In this document: positions 1-5,123 of the stretch, piece after piece
Layout of the letters: each line of letters starts with the position of its first letter
Numbering within the stretch: the first letter of the stretch is position 1
Source: Acidobacteriota bacterium
GTDB taxonomy: Bacteria > Acidobacteriota > Terriglobia > Terriglobales > Acidobacteriaceae
DNA: 5,123 bases
NCBI GenBank assembly: GCA_003223595.1
Contig: QHVR01000429.1
Location: 1-5,123, forward strand
Direction of reading: 5' to 3'
Made by a program: the position numbers and the translations under genes
The notes under the pieces: model-generated
Told to the model about the DNA's origin: nothing
Database searches by the model: none
Seen by the model: the letters and a program-made list of their open reading frames with translations, nothing else

Positions 1-199
1 GGAGCGCTTGCAGTGAGGTCCGTTACAGGCATGCAATCCTCTCATTTTAGCATCTCCGCAATTCGGAGTTCGAACGCTGCTCGACGATGCACAGGGAAGA
101 ACCCTGCCGTCATTTGTGCCTGGAAAGCTGGGCGTTCGTGCTAGGCTATCCGTACCGCCGTATCAATCTACAAACAGAACCAGCCCAGCTGGAGGGGAA
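1..199. other. Leader region upstream of the beta-barrel gene, no supported gene
   Basis: No convincing coding region is visible here. A + strand frame reaches a TGA at 14-16 after four codons (ERLQ), which could be the tail of an upstream gene but is too short to judge. On the minus strand an ATG at 45-43 is preceded by a GGAG at 57-54 with 8-nt spacing, so a divergent gene running off the left edge is conceivable; only 15 codons are visible and they resemble no family I know. A small hairpin, CTCCG/CGGAG with a 5-nt loop, lies at 54-68. I could not assign a -35/-10 pair with confidence. Confidence 0.4.
191..195 (+). promoter_or_regulatory. Shine-Dalgarno site of the beta-barrel gene
   Basis: GGAGG sits 4 nt before the ATG at 200 and continues as GGAGGGG. 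It decides the start. A GTG at 116 in the same frame would add 28 residues without signal-peptide character, while ATG 200 gives a textbook signal peptide directly after this site. Confidence 0.8.
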
Positions 200-841
200 A
201 TGTCTGGCAAACGGCTTTTGCTTGCGGTGTTGTCGTGCGCGACCATCCTGGCGGTCTCGGCCGTGGCCCAGGACGAAAAAAATGAGCTGGGCGGTACTTT
301 TGGCCATGCTTTTGTCAGTGATCAGGGCATCAGCGGCGCATCATTTTTCAACCCGGTCATTCACTCCGGCAGGGGATGGAGCTTCGATGTCGAGTATTCC
401 CGCCATTTGCTGGTATCACCACTCGTATCAGTGTCCGGCGAAGTGGTGCTGATGTATAACCCGGATGAGGATTTGAATGCGGGATCAGTGACCAATCCGG
501 TGGTGCCCTCAAACTACAAGCAGCTGTTTGTGACTCCGGGTGCACGCGTGAATTTGTTTCCGACTACCGCCTTTTCACCGTGGGTAAGTCTCGGAGCCGG
601 ATTTGGACACTTCAGCCAGAGCAGCAATCTTGCATTCGGCAGTACGAATCCTGGAAAGTCGACCACGAGTGCCACGCTGCAGGCTGGGGTGGGCCTCGAT
701 GTACGGCTGACGCGCCGTGTCTATTTGCGCGGGGAAGCTCGCGATTTTTGGTCAGGTCACCCGGACTTTCCGCTGGCGCCGACAGGCAAGTCGCGCCAGC
801 ATAATTATTTTGTGGCCGTGGGCGCCTTCTGGAGATTTTAA
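200..841 (+). CDS. Small outer-membrane beta-barrel protein (secreted, function unknown)
   Basis: The product is 213 residues. Residues 1-23 form a signal peptide: K4 and R5, then a hydrophobic stretch, then AVA before Q24, giving a likely signal peptidase I site after A23. Cys13 lies within the hydrophobic core and does not fit a lipobox well. The mature part alternates polar and hydrophobic residues with many Gly and aromatic residues, as in beta strands (for example SFDVEYSRHLLV, VSLGAGFGHF, LQAGVGLDVRL). It ends in YFVAVGAFWRF; a terminal Phe preceded by alternating hydrophobics is the usual outer-membrane insertion signal read by BamA. The size fits an eight-stranded OmpA/OmpW-like barrel (OMP_b-brl type), which is inference. 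There is no OmpA peptidoglycan-binding domain, so it would be a barrel alone. Role, ligand and any porin activity cannot be read from the sequence. A hairpin follows 22 bp after the stop, so it is probably a single-gene unit. Confidence 0.85.
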   Translation: MSGKRLLLAVLSCATILAVSAVAQDEKNELGGTFGHAFVSDQGISGASFFNPVIHSGRGWSFDVEYSRHLLVSPLVSVSGEVVLMYNPDEDLNAGSVTNPVVPSNYKQLFVTPGARVNLFPTTAFSPWVSLGAGFGHFSQSSNLAFGSTNPGKSTTSATLQAGVGLDVRLTRRVYLRGEARDFWSGHPDFPLAPTGKSRQHNYFVAVGAFWRF

Positions 842-863
842 GAACGGTTTCGGTTCTCTTAAC

Positions 864-887
864 GCCCCGGACGAATGCGTCCGGGGC
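864..887 (+). terminator. Perfect GC-rich hairpin, probable terminator of the beta-barrel gene
   Basis: GCCCCGGACG (864-873) pairs perfectly with CGTCCGGGGC (878-887) around an AATG loop. The downstream bases TATGTGTTTCG hold several T but no clean run, so it is an imperfect intrinsic terminator. It ends 20 nt before the start of the next gene and could also act in that gene's leader. A weaker 5-bp hairpin (AGAAC/GTTCT) precedes it at 841-857. Confidence 0.6.
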
Positions 888-907
888 TATGTGTTTCGTG
901 TCCGGAC

Positions 908-2116
908 ATGATTCAACTTTCTGACGTACAAACCGCACTTGGCAGGATTCGCGCCGACATTCGAGTATCCCCATGTCCCCGGTCGGAGACCTTCTCCGCC
1001 GTCACGGGGAACTCTATCTACCTCAAGATGGACAATCAGCAGCGCACTGGCGCCTTCAAAGAACGAGGTGCGCTGAATAGAATTCTGAGCCTGTCGTCCG
1101 ATGAGCGGGCTCGCGGCGTGATTGCGGCGTCTGCAGGGAATCACGCGCAAGGAGTGTCTTACCACGCCGGCAGGCACGGCGTGCGGGCTCGCATTGTGAT
1201 GCCGCTGCCCACGCCGCTCACCAAGGTTTCTGCCACGCGTGCCTACGGTGCTGAAGTCGTGCTGCATGGAACGAACTACGACGAAGCCTATGAAAACGCG
1301 ATGGAACTCTCGCAACAGGATTCGTTGGTCCTGATTCACGCCTTTGACGACGAGTCCGTCATCGCCGGGCAAGGTACTTTAGGCTTGGAAATTCTGCAGC
1401 AGCATCCCGATATCGAAGTGATTGTCTCGCCCATCGGAGGCGGCGGACTCATCGGCGGTGTCGCCTGCGCGGTGAAAGAGAGTCGCCCTTCCGTAAAGGT
1501 TTATGGCGTGCAGCCGGCGCGAATTCCTTCCATGAAGGCAGCCATCGCGGCGGGAAAGCCGGTTACGCTCGACTCGGCTAAAACCATTGCGGATGGGATT
1601 GCGGTCCGCCGTGCCGGCGACTACACCCTGCCGCTGGTTCAGAAATACGTCGATGACATCGTAACTGTCGAGGAAGAAGAGATCGCCAACGCCATTCTTC
1701 TGCTGCTGGAACGCGAAAAGACTTTAGCGGAGGGCGCGGGCGCGGCGGCTATCGCAGCAGTACTGAATCGAAAAATCCAGTTGCAGAACAAGCGTGTGGC
1801 GGTGCTCGTGTGCGGCGGCAACATCGATGTAACCCTACTTTCCCGCATCATTGAACGCGGCTTGGTCAAGGATGGCAGGCTGGTGCGGCTCAGAGTGCAT
1901 CTGCCGGACTACCCCGGCGCCTTACACCGGCTCACGGGCATCCTGGCAGACCATCGCGCCAATATCGTGGAGACCAGCTATGACCGCGCCTACCACGGTG
2001 TGAACCTGGGCGACACGGCAATCGATATCACCATGGAGACCCGCGGCCCGCAGCACATTACCGAACTCATCTCGGCTTTGGCGGGTGCAGGCTATACACA
2101 CGAACGAATCCTGTGA
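908..2116 (+). CDS. ilvA: Threonine ammonia-lyase (threonine dehydratase), PLP-dependent, with C-terminal ACT domain
   Basis: This cytoplasmic enzyme converts L-threonine to 2-oxobutanoate and ammonia, the entry to isoleucine synthesis or a step of threonine breakdown. The product is 402 residues. Fold-type II PLP features are in order: the Schiff-base lysine K51 in TGAFKERGA (47-55), SAGNHAQG (75-82), the phosphate-binding glycine loop PIGGGGLIGG (175-184) and VCGGN (311-315). A single ACT domain covers about 336-402, with the PGAL turn at 346-349. One ACT domain and about 400 residues match the 'medium form' of the family; E. coli IlvA is longer with two ACT-like units, and TdcB lacks the domain. 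ACT domains usually bind amino acids, so allosteric control by a branched-chain amino acid is likely but not shown. ATG 908 (MIQLSDVQ) fits the family N-terminus. The in-frame ATG at 875 lies inside the 864-887 hairpin and would add 11 unrelated residues. No clear Shine-Dalgarno precedes 908. No other isoleucine gene is nearby, so biosynthetic versus catabolic use is open; tdcB is the alternative name. Confidence 0.93.
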   Translation: MIQLSDVQTALGRIRADIRVSPCPRSETFSAVTGNSIYLKMDNQQRTGAFKERGALNRILSLSSDERARGVIAASAGNHAQGVSYHAGRHGVRARIVMPLPTPLTKVSATRAYGAEVVLHGTNYDEAYENAMELSQQDSLVLIHAFDDESVIAGQGTLGLEILQQHPDIEVIVSPIGGGGLIGGVACAVKESRPSVKVYGVQPARIPSMKAAIAAGKPVTLDSAKTIADGIAVRRAGDYTLPLVQKYVDDIVTVEEEEIANAILLLLEREKTLAEGAGAAAIAAVLNRKIQLQNKRVAVLVCGGNIDVTLLSRIIERGLVKDGRLVRLRVHLPDYPGALHRLTGILADHRANIVETSYDRAYHGVNLGDTAIDITMETRGPQHITELISALAGAGYTHERIL

Positions 2117-2229
2117 TTGTGCAGCGATCTCGCATCCTAGATGGACCCTTTTCATAGATGCTGAGTTCGCAATTCTGAAATTCTTCCCATCGCTCACAAC
2201 TCAAACATGCTTATGGACGCCATTTCCCG

Positions 2230-2270
2230 CTTTGTAATCGTTTCTTGCATTGGGTAAAACTTTGTAAAAC
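2230..2270 (+). repeat. Short direct repeats CTTTGTAA and GTAAAAC
   Basis: CTTTGTAA occurs at 2230-2237 and again at 2260-2267, exactly 30 bp apart. GTAAAAC occurs at 2254-2260 and 2264-2270, 10 bp apart, so the second copies overlap. Spacings of 10 and 30 bp place the copies on about the same face of the helix, which would suit a regulator, but short AT-rich repeats can arise by chance. Confidence 0.35.
2232..2260 (+). promoter_or_regulatory. Candidate housekeeping promoter for the DUF5666/receptor unit
   Basis: TTGTAA (2232-2237) and TAAAAC (2255-2260) are separated by 17 bp, a reasonable sigma-70-like pair with imperfect hexamers. Transcription would start near 2267 and give a leader of about 50 nt before ATG 2318. 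Inferred by eye only. Confidence 0.3.
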
Positions 2271-2271
2271 A

Positions 2272-2298
2272 GGAACTTACAAGAGAACGCACCCTGTA
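2272..2298 (+). promoter_or_regulatory. Candidate ECF-sigma-like promoter
   Basis: GGAACTT at 2272-2278 matches the -35 consensus of envelope-stress (sigma-E type) ECF factors, and CTGTA at 2294-2298 lies 17 bp after the AAC core. The -10 match is weak and the start point would leave a leader of only about 10-15 nt, so this is a low-confidence alternative to the 2232-2260 promoter. Confidence 0.2.
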
Positions 2299-2317
2299 CA
2301 TTAGAGAGTTGATACCC

Positions 2318-3550
2318 ATGCAAAAAAGAAGCGCAGCGGTCGTCATCATCTTGGCTCTGTTTGTGCTCTTCGCTGGCACCTCGACGCTATGTCCGTCGGG
2401 TTCGGAAGCGCGAGCGCAGGCGACGACAATCGCGAAAAGCATCGGCAAGATCAAGACGATAAACGGAAGCACGATCACGCTCTCGCCGACGTCTGGATCG
2501 GAGGTCGCCGTCAGTGTGCAGCCGAATGCGCGGATTCTGCGGCTTATGCCCGGTGACAAAGATCTGAAGAATGCCACACCGCTGCAACTTCAGGACTTGC
2601 AGGTAGGGGACACGATTCGCGCGCGCGGCGCGGGTTCCGACGACGGCAAAACGATTTCCGCCGTCGAGATTATCGTAATTACATCCTCGGCGGTCGCAGC
2701 GGTCACCGATCAGGTCCGGCAGGACTGGCAGAAGCGCGGCATGGGCGGCTTCGTGGACTCAGTGGACGCGGCGACTGCCACGATCCATATCTCGGTTCCG
2801 AGAACGGGTGCAAAGAGGGAAGTAGACGTACAAACATCGAAGAACACGGTGATCCGCCGTTATGCGGCGGACTCGGCGCGACCTGACAACGCGAAGACGG
2901 CCACCATTGCCGAAATTCGAGCGGGCGATCAACTCAGGGCCCGTGGTAATCGCAACGCGGATGGAAGCAAACTCGATGCGCAGGAAATTTATGTGGGATT
3001 CTTTCCGCAATTTTCCGGCATCGTCAAATCCGTAGATGCGAATGCGGGAACAGTCAGCGTGCAAGATCTCTCCAACAAGAAGACTGTCGACGTGAGAGTC
3101 ACGCCAGAGTCCCAGTTGCACAAAATCCCGGCGGAGATGGCCCACGCCTTCGCCACCACACTGAAGAGCATGGTGCCTCAGGCACTAGGCGGCGCACCTA
3201 CCAGTACAGCCGCCAAAGAATTCCCTACCCCTGCGGGAAGTGCAGCGGGCACTGCACCCCCGAATGGACCTATGGCCCAGGGGAGCAGAGGAGGCATGAA
3301 CGGTGGAGGACGCTATCTGCAGCAGATGATCGCGAGACTGCCCTCCGGCTCTTTGCAGGATCTCAACCTTCAGAAGGGAGATGCTGTTCTCATTCTGGCT
3401 ACGGAAGGGACTTCGTCCACCCCGAAAACGGTGATCACGCTGCTCAGCGGCGTGGAACCCATCCTGAGGGCAGCGCCCAGTGCGAGCGACGCCATGATGC
3501 TAAGCCCCTGGAGCCTGGGCGGAGCGCCCGGCGGAGAAGCATCGCAGTGA
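2318..3550 (+). CDS. Exported protein with three DUF5666-like repeats
   Basis: The product is 410 residues. The N-terminus (K3, R4, hydrophobic 6-20) is a signal peptide with likely cleavage near ARA-Q (after residue 33), so the protein acts in the periplasm or at the surface. Three related beta-rich units follow: residues 41-121, 141-227 and about 231-381. Units 1 and 2 share a closing motif, GDTIRARG...DG...AVEIIV (97-120) and GDQLRARG...DG...AQEIYV (203-226). Units 2 and 3 share an opening motif, GFVDSVDA (144-151) and GIVKSVDA (234-241), followed by VDV. Unit 3 is split by an Ala/Pro/Gly/Met-rich insert (about 271-343) and resumes with LQKGDAVLILATEG (351-364). The pattern resembles DUF5666, an OB-fold-like domain of unknown function common in Acidobacteriota. 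ATG 2318 is preferred over the in-frame TTG at 2309, which adds only MIP; a purine run AGAGAG at 2303-2308 may serve as ribosome binding site. Probably co-transcribed with the receptor 52 bp downstream. No enzymatic motif is visible and the function is unknown. Confidence 0.85.
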   Translation: MQKRSAAVVIILALFVLFAGTSTLCPSGSEARAQATTIAKSIGKIKTINGSTITLSPTSGSEVAVSVQPNARILRLMPGDKDLKNATPLQLQDLQVGDTIRARGAGSDDGKTISAVEIIVITSSAVAAVTDQVRQDWQKRGMGGFVDSVDAATATIHISVPRTGAKREVDVQTSKNTVIRRYAADSARPDNAKTATIAEIRAGDQLRARGNRNADGSKLDAQEIYVGFFPQFSGIVKSVDANAGTVSVQDLSNKKTVDVRVTPESQLHKIPAEMAHAFATTLKSMVPQALGGAPTSTAAKEFPTPAGSAAGTAPPNGPMAQGSRGGMNGGGRYLQQMIARLPSGSLQDLNLQKGDAVLILATEGTSSTPKTVITLLSGVEPILRAAPSASDAMMLSPWSLGGAPGGEASQ

Positions 3551-3602
3551 TACTCATTCATTCGCTTCAATTTTGCTTGTTGTCGGAATTGGAAAATTAA
3601 TC
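3551..3602 (+). other. Short intergenic spacer with ribosome binding site
   Basis: The 52-bp gap holds no convincing terminator; only an AT-only arm pair AATTTT (3569-3574) and AAAATT (3593-3598) is present. A weak ribosome binding site GGA at 3591-3593 lies 9 nt before ATG 3603. The spacing suits an operon. Confidence 0.5.
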
Positions 3603-5123
3603 ATGAAGCTCGAGAAGTATCTGCCGTTGGCACTCATACTATTTCTAATCGCAGGTGCGGTTCCCCAATCTCTTGCGCAGAACGAGAGCGGGGCGTTGCG
3701 GGGGCAGGTTGCTGATCCCTCGGGAGCTGCGATTCCCGGAGCAACCGTCATCATGACTCCTGCGGCCGGCTCAGCGATCACAATCAAGAGCGACGGCCAA
3801 GGGAATTACGAGTTCAAGAGCCTGCCGGCTGGCAAATACGTTCTTACCGTCGCCGCCGCAGGTTTTACCTTGTACGAGAACGAGAATGTGGTCGTGGCCG
3901 ATCAGCCGCTCCGGCTGATCGTGACCATGGACATTGAGGTCGAAACCCAGCACGTACAGGTTTCAGACACTGCGCCGACCATCGATGTCAATCCCAACAA
4001 CAACGCCGGCGCGATCGTAATTTCTGGAAAAGAGCTTGAGGCCTTACCCGACGATCCAGATGAGTTGCAGTCCGATTTGGAAGCGCTGGCCGGGCCGGCG
4101 GCAGGGCCCAACGGCGGGCAGATGTACATCGACGGATTCACCGCGGGCCAGTTGCCTCCCAAAGCTTCCATTCGCGAAATCAGGATCAATCAGAACCCGT
4201 TCTCTTCCGAGTACGACAAATTGGGATACGGCCGCATTGAAGTCTTCACCAAGCCCGGGACCGATAAGTTTCACGGCCAGGGCTTCGTGATGGGGAATGA
4301 TTCCGTCTTCAACTCACATAATCCCTTCGCCGGCGCAGAGCCCGGCTACTACACGACTATCTACGATGGGAGTATCGGCGGCCCTCTGGGGAAATCGGCG
4401 TCCTTCTTTTTCAATGGGCAGCGGCGAAACATCAATGATGTGACCGCGGTGAATGCGCTCGTCCTGGATCAGAATCTCAATCCTTTCAACCTGCAGGAAG
4501 CGATTCCCAATCCGCGGCACCGCACCAACCTGAGCCCGCGACTCGATTACGCGGTCAACAAGAACAATACTCTGACCGCGCGCTACCAATATTTTCGCGA
4601 CTCGCAGAACAACGATGGCGTCGGACAGTTCAATCTGCCGTCCCAGGGATACAACGATGTTTCTGCTGAACACACCTTTCAGATTGGCGATACTCAAGTG
4701 ATTGGCGCGAGCATCGTTAACGAAACGCGTTTCCAGTATTTGCGCGAGAACGACAGTCAAAATGCAATCAGCACCGATCCCACCATTAACGTTCGTGGTG
4801 CATTTGGAGGCGGAGGAAACAACCAGGGCACGATCATCGGTCATGAGAATCATTACGAGTTTCAGAATTACACTTCGATGATTCATCAGAACCACACGCT
4901 GAAATTTGGCGGAAGAATCCGGGCGCTGACTCTGGATAGCTACTCCACTTCGAGTTTTAACGGCACCTTCATATTCTCTTCTTTGAATGGACTCACCGAC
5001 CTGAATTGCCACACTCCGGGCGATCCGAGCGAATTGCCTGCCAGTACTCCCTGTCCCGTGTCTTACCGATACGCACAGCAGCAGTTGCAAAGTGGAGGCG
5101 TTCCCTATGCAACGCAGCTCTCG
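3603..5123 (+). CDS. TonB-dependent receptor with carboxypeptidase-regulatory-like domain, Oar-like (3' end cut by window)
   Basis: The frame is open for 507 codons to the last base with no stop, so the gene is partial; such receptors usually run to roughly 900-1200 residues. Residues 1-25 are a signal peptide (K2, K5, hydrophobic 7-20, cleavage after SLA before Q26). Residues 29-113 form a CarboxypepD_reg-like Ig domain (GALRGQVADPSGAAIPGATV, then DGQGNYEFKSLPAGKYVLTV). Residues about 128-222 form the plug, with MYIDGFTAGQLPP (174-186), IREIRINQNPFSSEYDKLG (190-208) and RIEVFTKPGTDKFHG (211-225). The outer-membrane barrel starts near 226, with SIGGPLGKSASFFFNGQ (257-273) typical of the family. 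Cys469 and Cys484 lie in what looks like an extracellular loop and could form a disulfide. Known relatives import bulky ligands using TonB energy or act as surface proteins; the substrate here is unknown, and I could not identify a TonB box. ATG 3603 is chosen for the signal peptide directly behind it. It follows the DUF5666-like gene in a likely operon. Confidence 0.92.
   Translation, partial: MKLEKYLPLALILFLIAGAVPQSLAQNESGALRGQVADPSGAAIPGATVIMTPAAGSAITIKSDGQGNYEFKSLPAGKYVLTVAAAGFTLYENENVVVADQPLRLIVTMDIEVETQHVQVSDTAPTIDVNPNNNAGAIVISGKELEALPDDPDELQSDLEALAGPAAGPNGGQMYIDGFTAGQLPPKASIREIRINQNPFSSEYDKLGYGRIEVFTKPGTDKFHGQGFVMGNDSVFNSHNPFAGAEPGYYTTIYDGSIGGPLGKSASFFFNGQRRNINDVTAVNALVLDQNLNPFNLQEAIPNPRHRTNLSPRLDYAVNKNNTLTARYQYFRDSQNNDGVGQFNLPSQGYNDVSAEHTFQIGDTQVIGASIVNETRFQYLRENDSQNAISTDPTINVRGAFGGGGNNQGTIIGHENHYEFQNYTSMIHQNHTLKFGGRIRALTLDSYSTSSFNGTFIFSSLNGLTDLNCHTPGDPSELPASTPCPVSYRYAQQQLQSGGVPYATQLS
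3899..3921. repeat. Perfect 10-bp inverted repeat inside the receptor gene
   Basis: CGATCAGCCG (3899-3908) and CGGCTGATCG (3912-3921) are perfect reverse complements around a 3-base CTC centre. The site lies within the codons for ADQPLRLIV near the end of the carboxypeptidase-regulatory-like domain. It is as long as the intergenic hairpin at 864-887. No T-run follows, so it is not a standard terminator. It may be a chance product of codon choice. Confidence 0.5.

Larger units (their letters stand above)
2117..2317 (+). other. Intergenic region, AT-richer, with candidate promoter elements
   Basis: This 201-bp gap is visibly richer in A and T than the flanking genes. I find no strong terminator after the threonine ammonia-lyase stop; the nearest thing is a weak GCATC/GATGC pairing in the first 50 bases. 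The second half, about 2230-2300, holds the repeats and promoter-like motifs listed separately. No small ORF with a ribosome binding site stands out. Confidence 0.5.

Noticed and set aside
116..199. GTG-initiated N-terminal extension of the beta-barrel protein
   Set aside because: The 28 extra residues precede a complete signal peptide, and a strong Shine-Dalgarno lies directly before ATG 200.
87..452. 121-codon + strand frame overlapping the beta-barrel gene
   Set aside because: It overlaps the real gene in another frame, has an Arg/Cys/Trp-rich composition typical of a shadow frame, and shows no recognisable domain.
887..1372. 161-codon minus-strand open frame opposite the threonine ammonia-lyase gene
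   Set aside because: It is also in codon register with the sense gene and is explained by the same rarity of TTA, CTA and TCA; the sense protein has all family motifs.
2309..2317. TTG start for the DUF5666-like gene
   Set aside because: It adds only three residues ahead of ATG 2318, and ATG with a lysine/arginine-led signal peptide is the more natural start.
3240..3257. GTGCAG/CTGCAC hairpin inside the DUF5666-like gene
   Set aside because: Only 6 bp in a repetitive Ala/Gly-coding segment, with no T-run; probably chance.
4314..5090. 258-codon open frame on the minus strand opposite the receptor gene
   Set aside because: Its codons are exactly in register with the sense codons. In that register antisense stops need the sense codons TTA, CTA or TCA, which are rare in this GC-rich gene; the frame ends where the sense strand uses TCA at 4314-4316. 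The product has no domain or signal sequence I recognise, while the sense strand clearly encodes the receptor.
1..5123. Mobile element, CRISPR array, tRNA/rRNA or defence system
   Set aside because: I looked for transposase or integrase motifs, regularly spaced repeats and cloverleaf-like structures and saw none; the four genes are metabolic or envelope genes.

Overview
The window looks like chromosomal DNA from a Gram-negative, GC-rich bacterium, most likely an Acidobacteriota (Terriglobia-like) genome. This rests on one strong clue: a large TonB-dependent receptor of the acidobacterial 'Oar-like' type (signal peptide, carboxypeptidase-regulatory-like domain, plug with an FTKPGTDKFHG motif, barrel), encoded just downstream of a secreted protein built of DUF5666-like repeats. 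The assignment comes from remembered family features, not from a search. All four genes are on the + strand.

Layout. Bases 1-199 are a leader without a convincing gene. Bases 200-841 encode a small secreted outer-membrane beta-barrel protein (213 aa). A perfect 10-bp hairpin at 864-887 separates it from a 402-aa PLP-dependent threonine ammonia-lyase with a C-terminal ACT domain (908-2116). A 201-bp AT-richer gap (2117-2317) holds short direct repeats and candidate promoter elements. It is followed by a 410-aa exported protein with three DUF5666-like repeats (2318-3550). After 52 bp comes the TonB-dependent receptor (3603 to the window edge), which is open for 507 codons and cut off by the window end.

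How the genes fit together. The last two genes are probably one transcription unit: same strand, a 52-bp gap, no terminator-like hairpin between them, and both products exported. They may form an envelope uptake or surface module, but substrate and partnership are unknown. The threonine ammonia-lyase is ordinary amino-acid metabolism (isoleucine precursor supply or threonine breakdown) and has no evident link to its neighbours. The first gene is a separate envelope protein.

I see no mobile element, CRISPR array, tRNA or rRNA, and no clearly novel system. The points most worth a second look are the three-fold repeat protein paired with the receptor, the regulatory-looking repeats in front of that pair, the hairpin immediately before the threonine ammonia-lyase start, and a strong inverted repeat inside the receptor gene.
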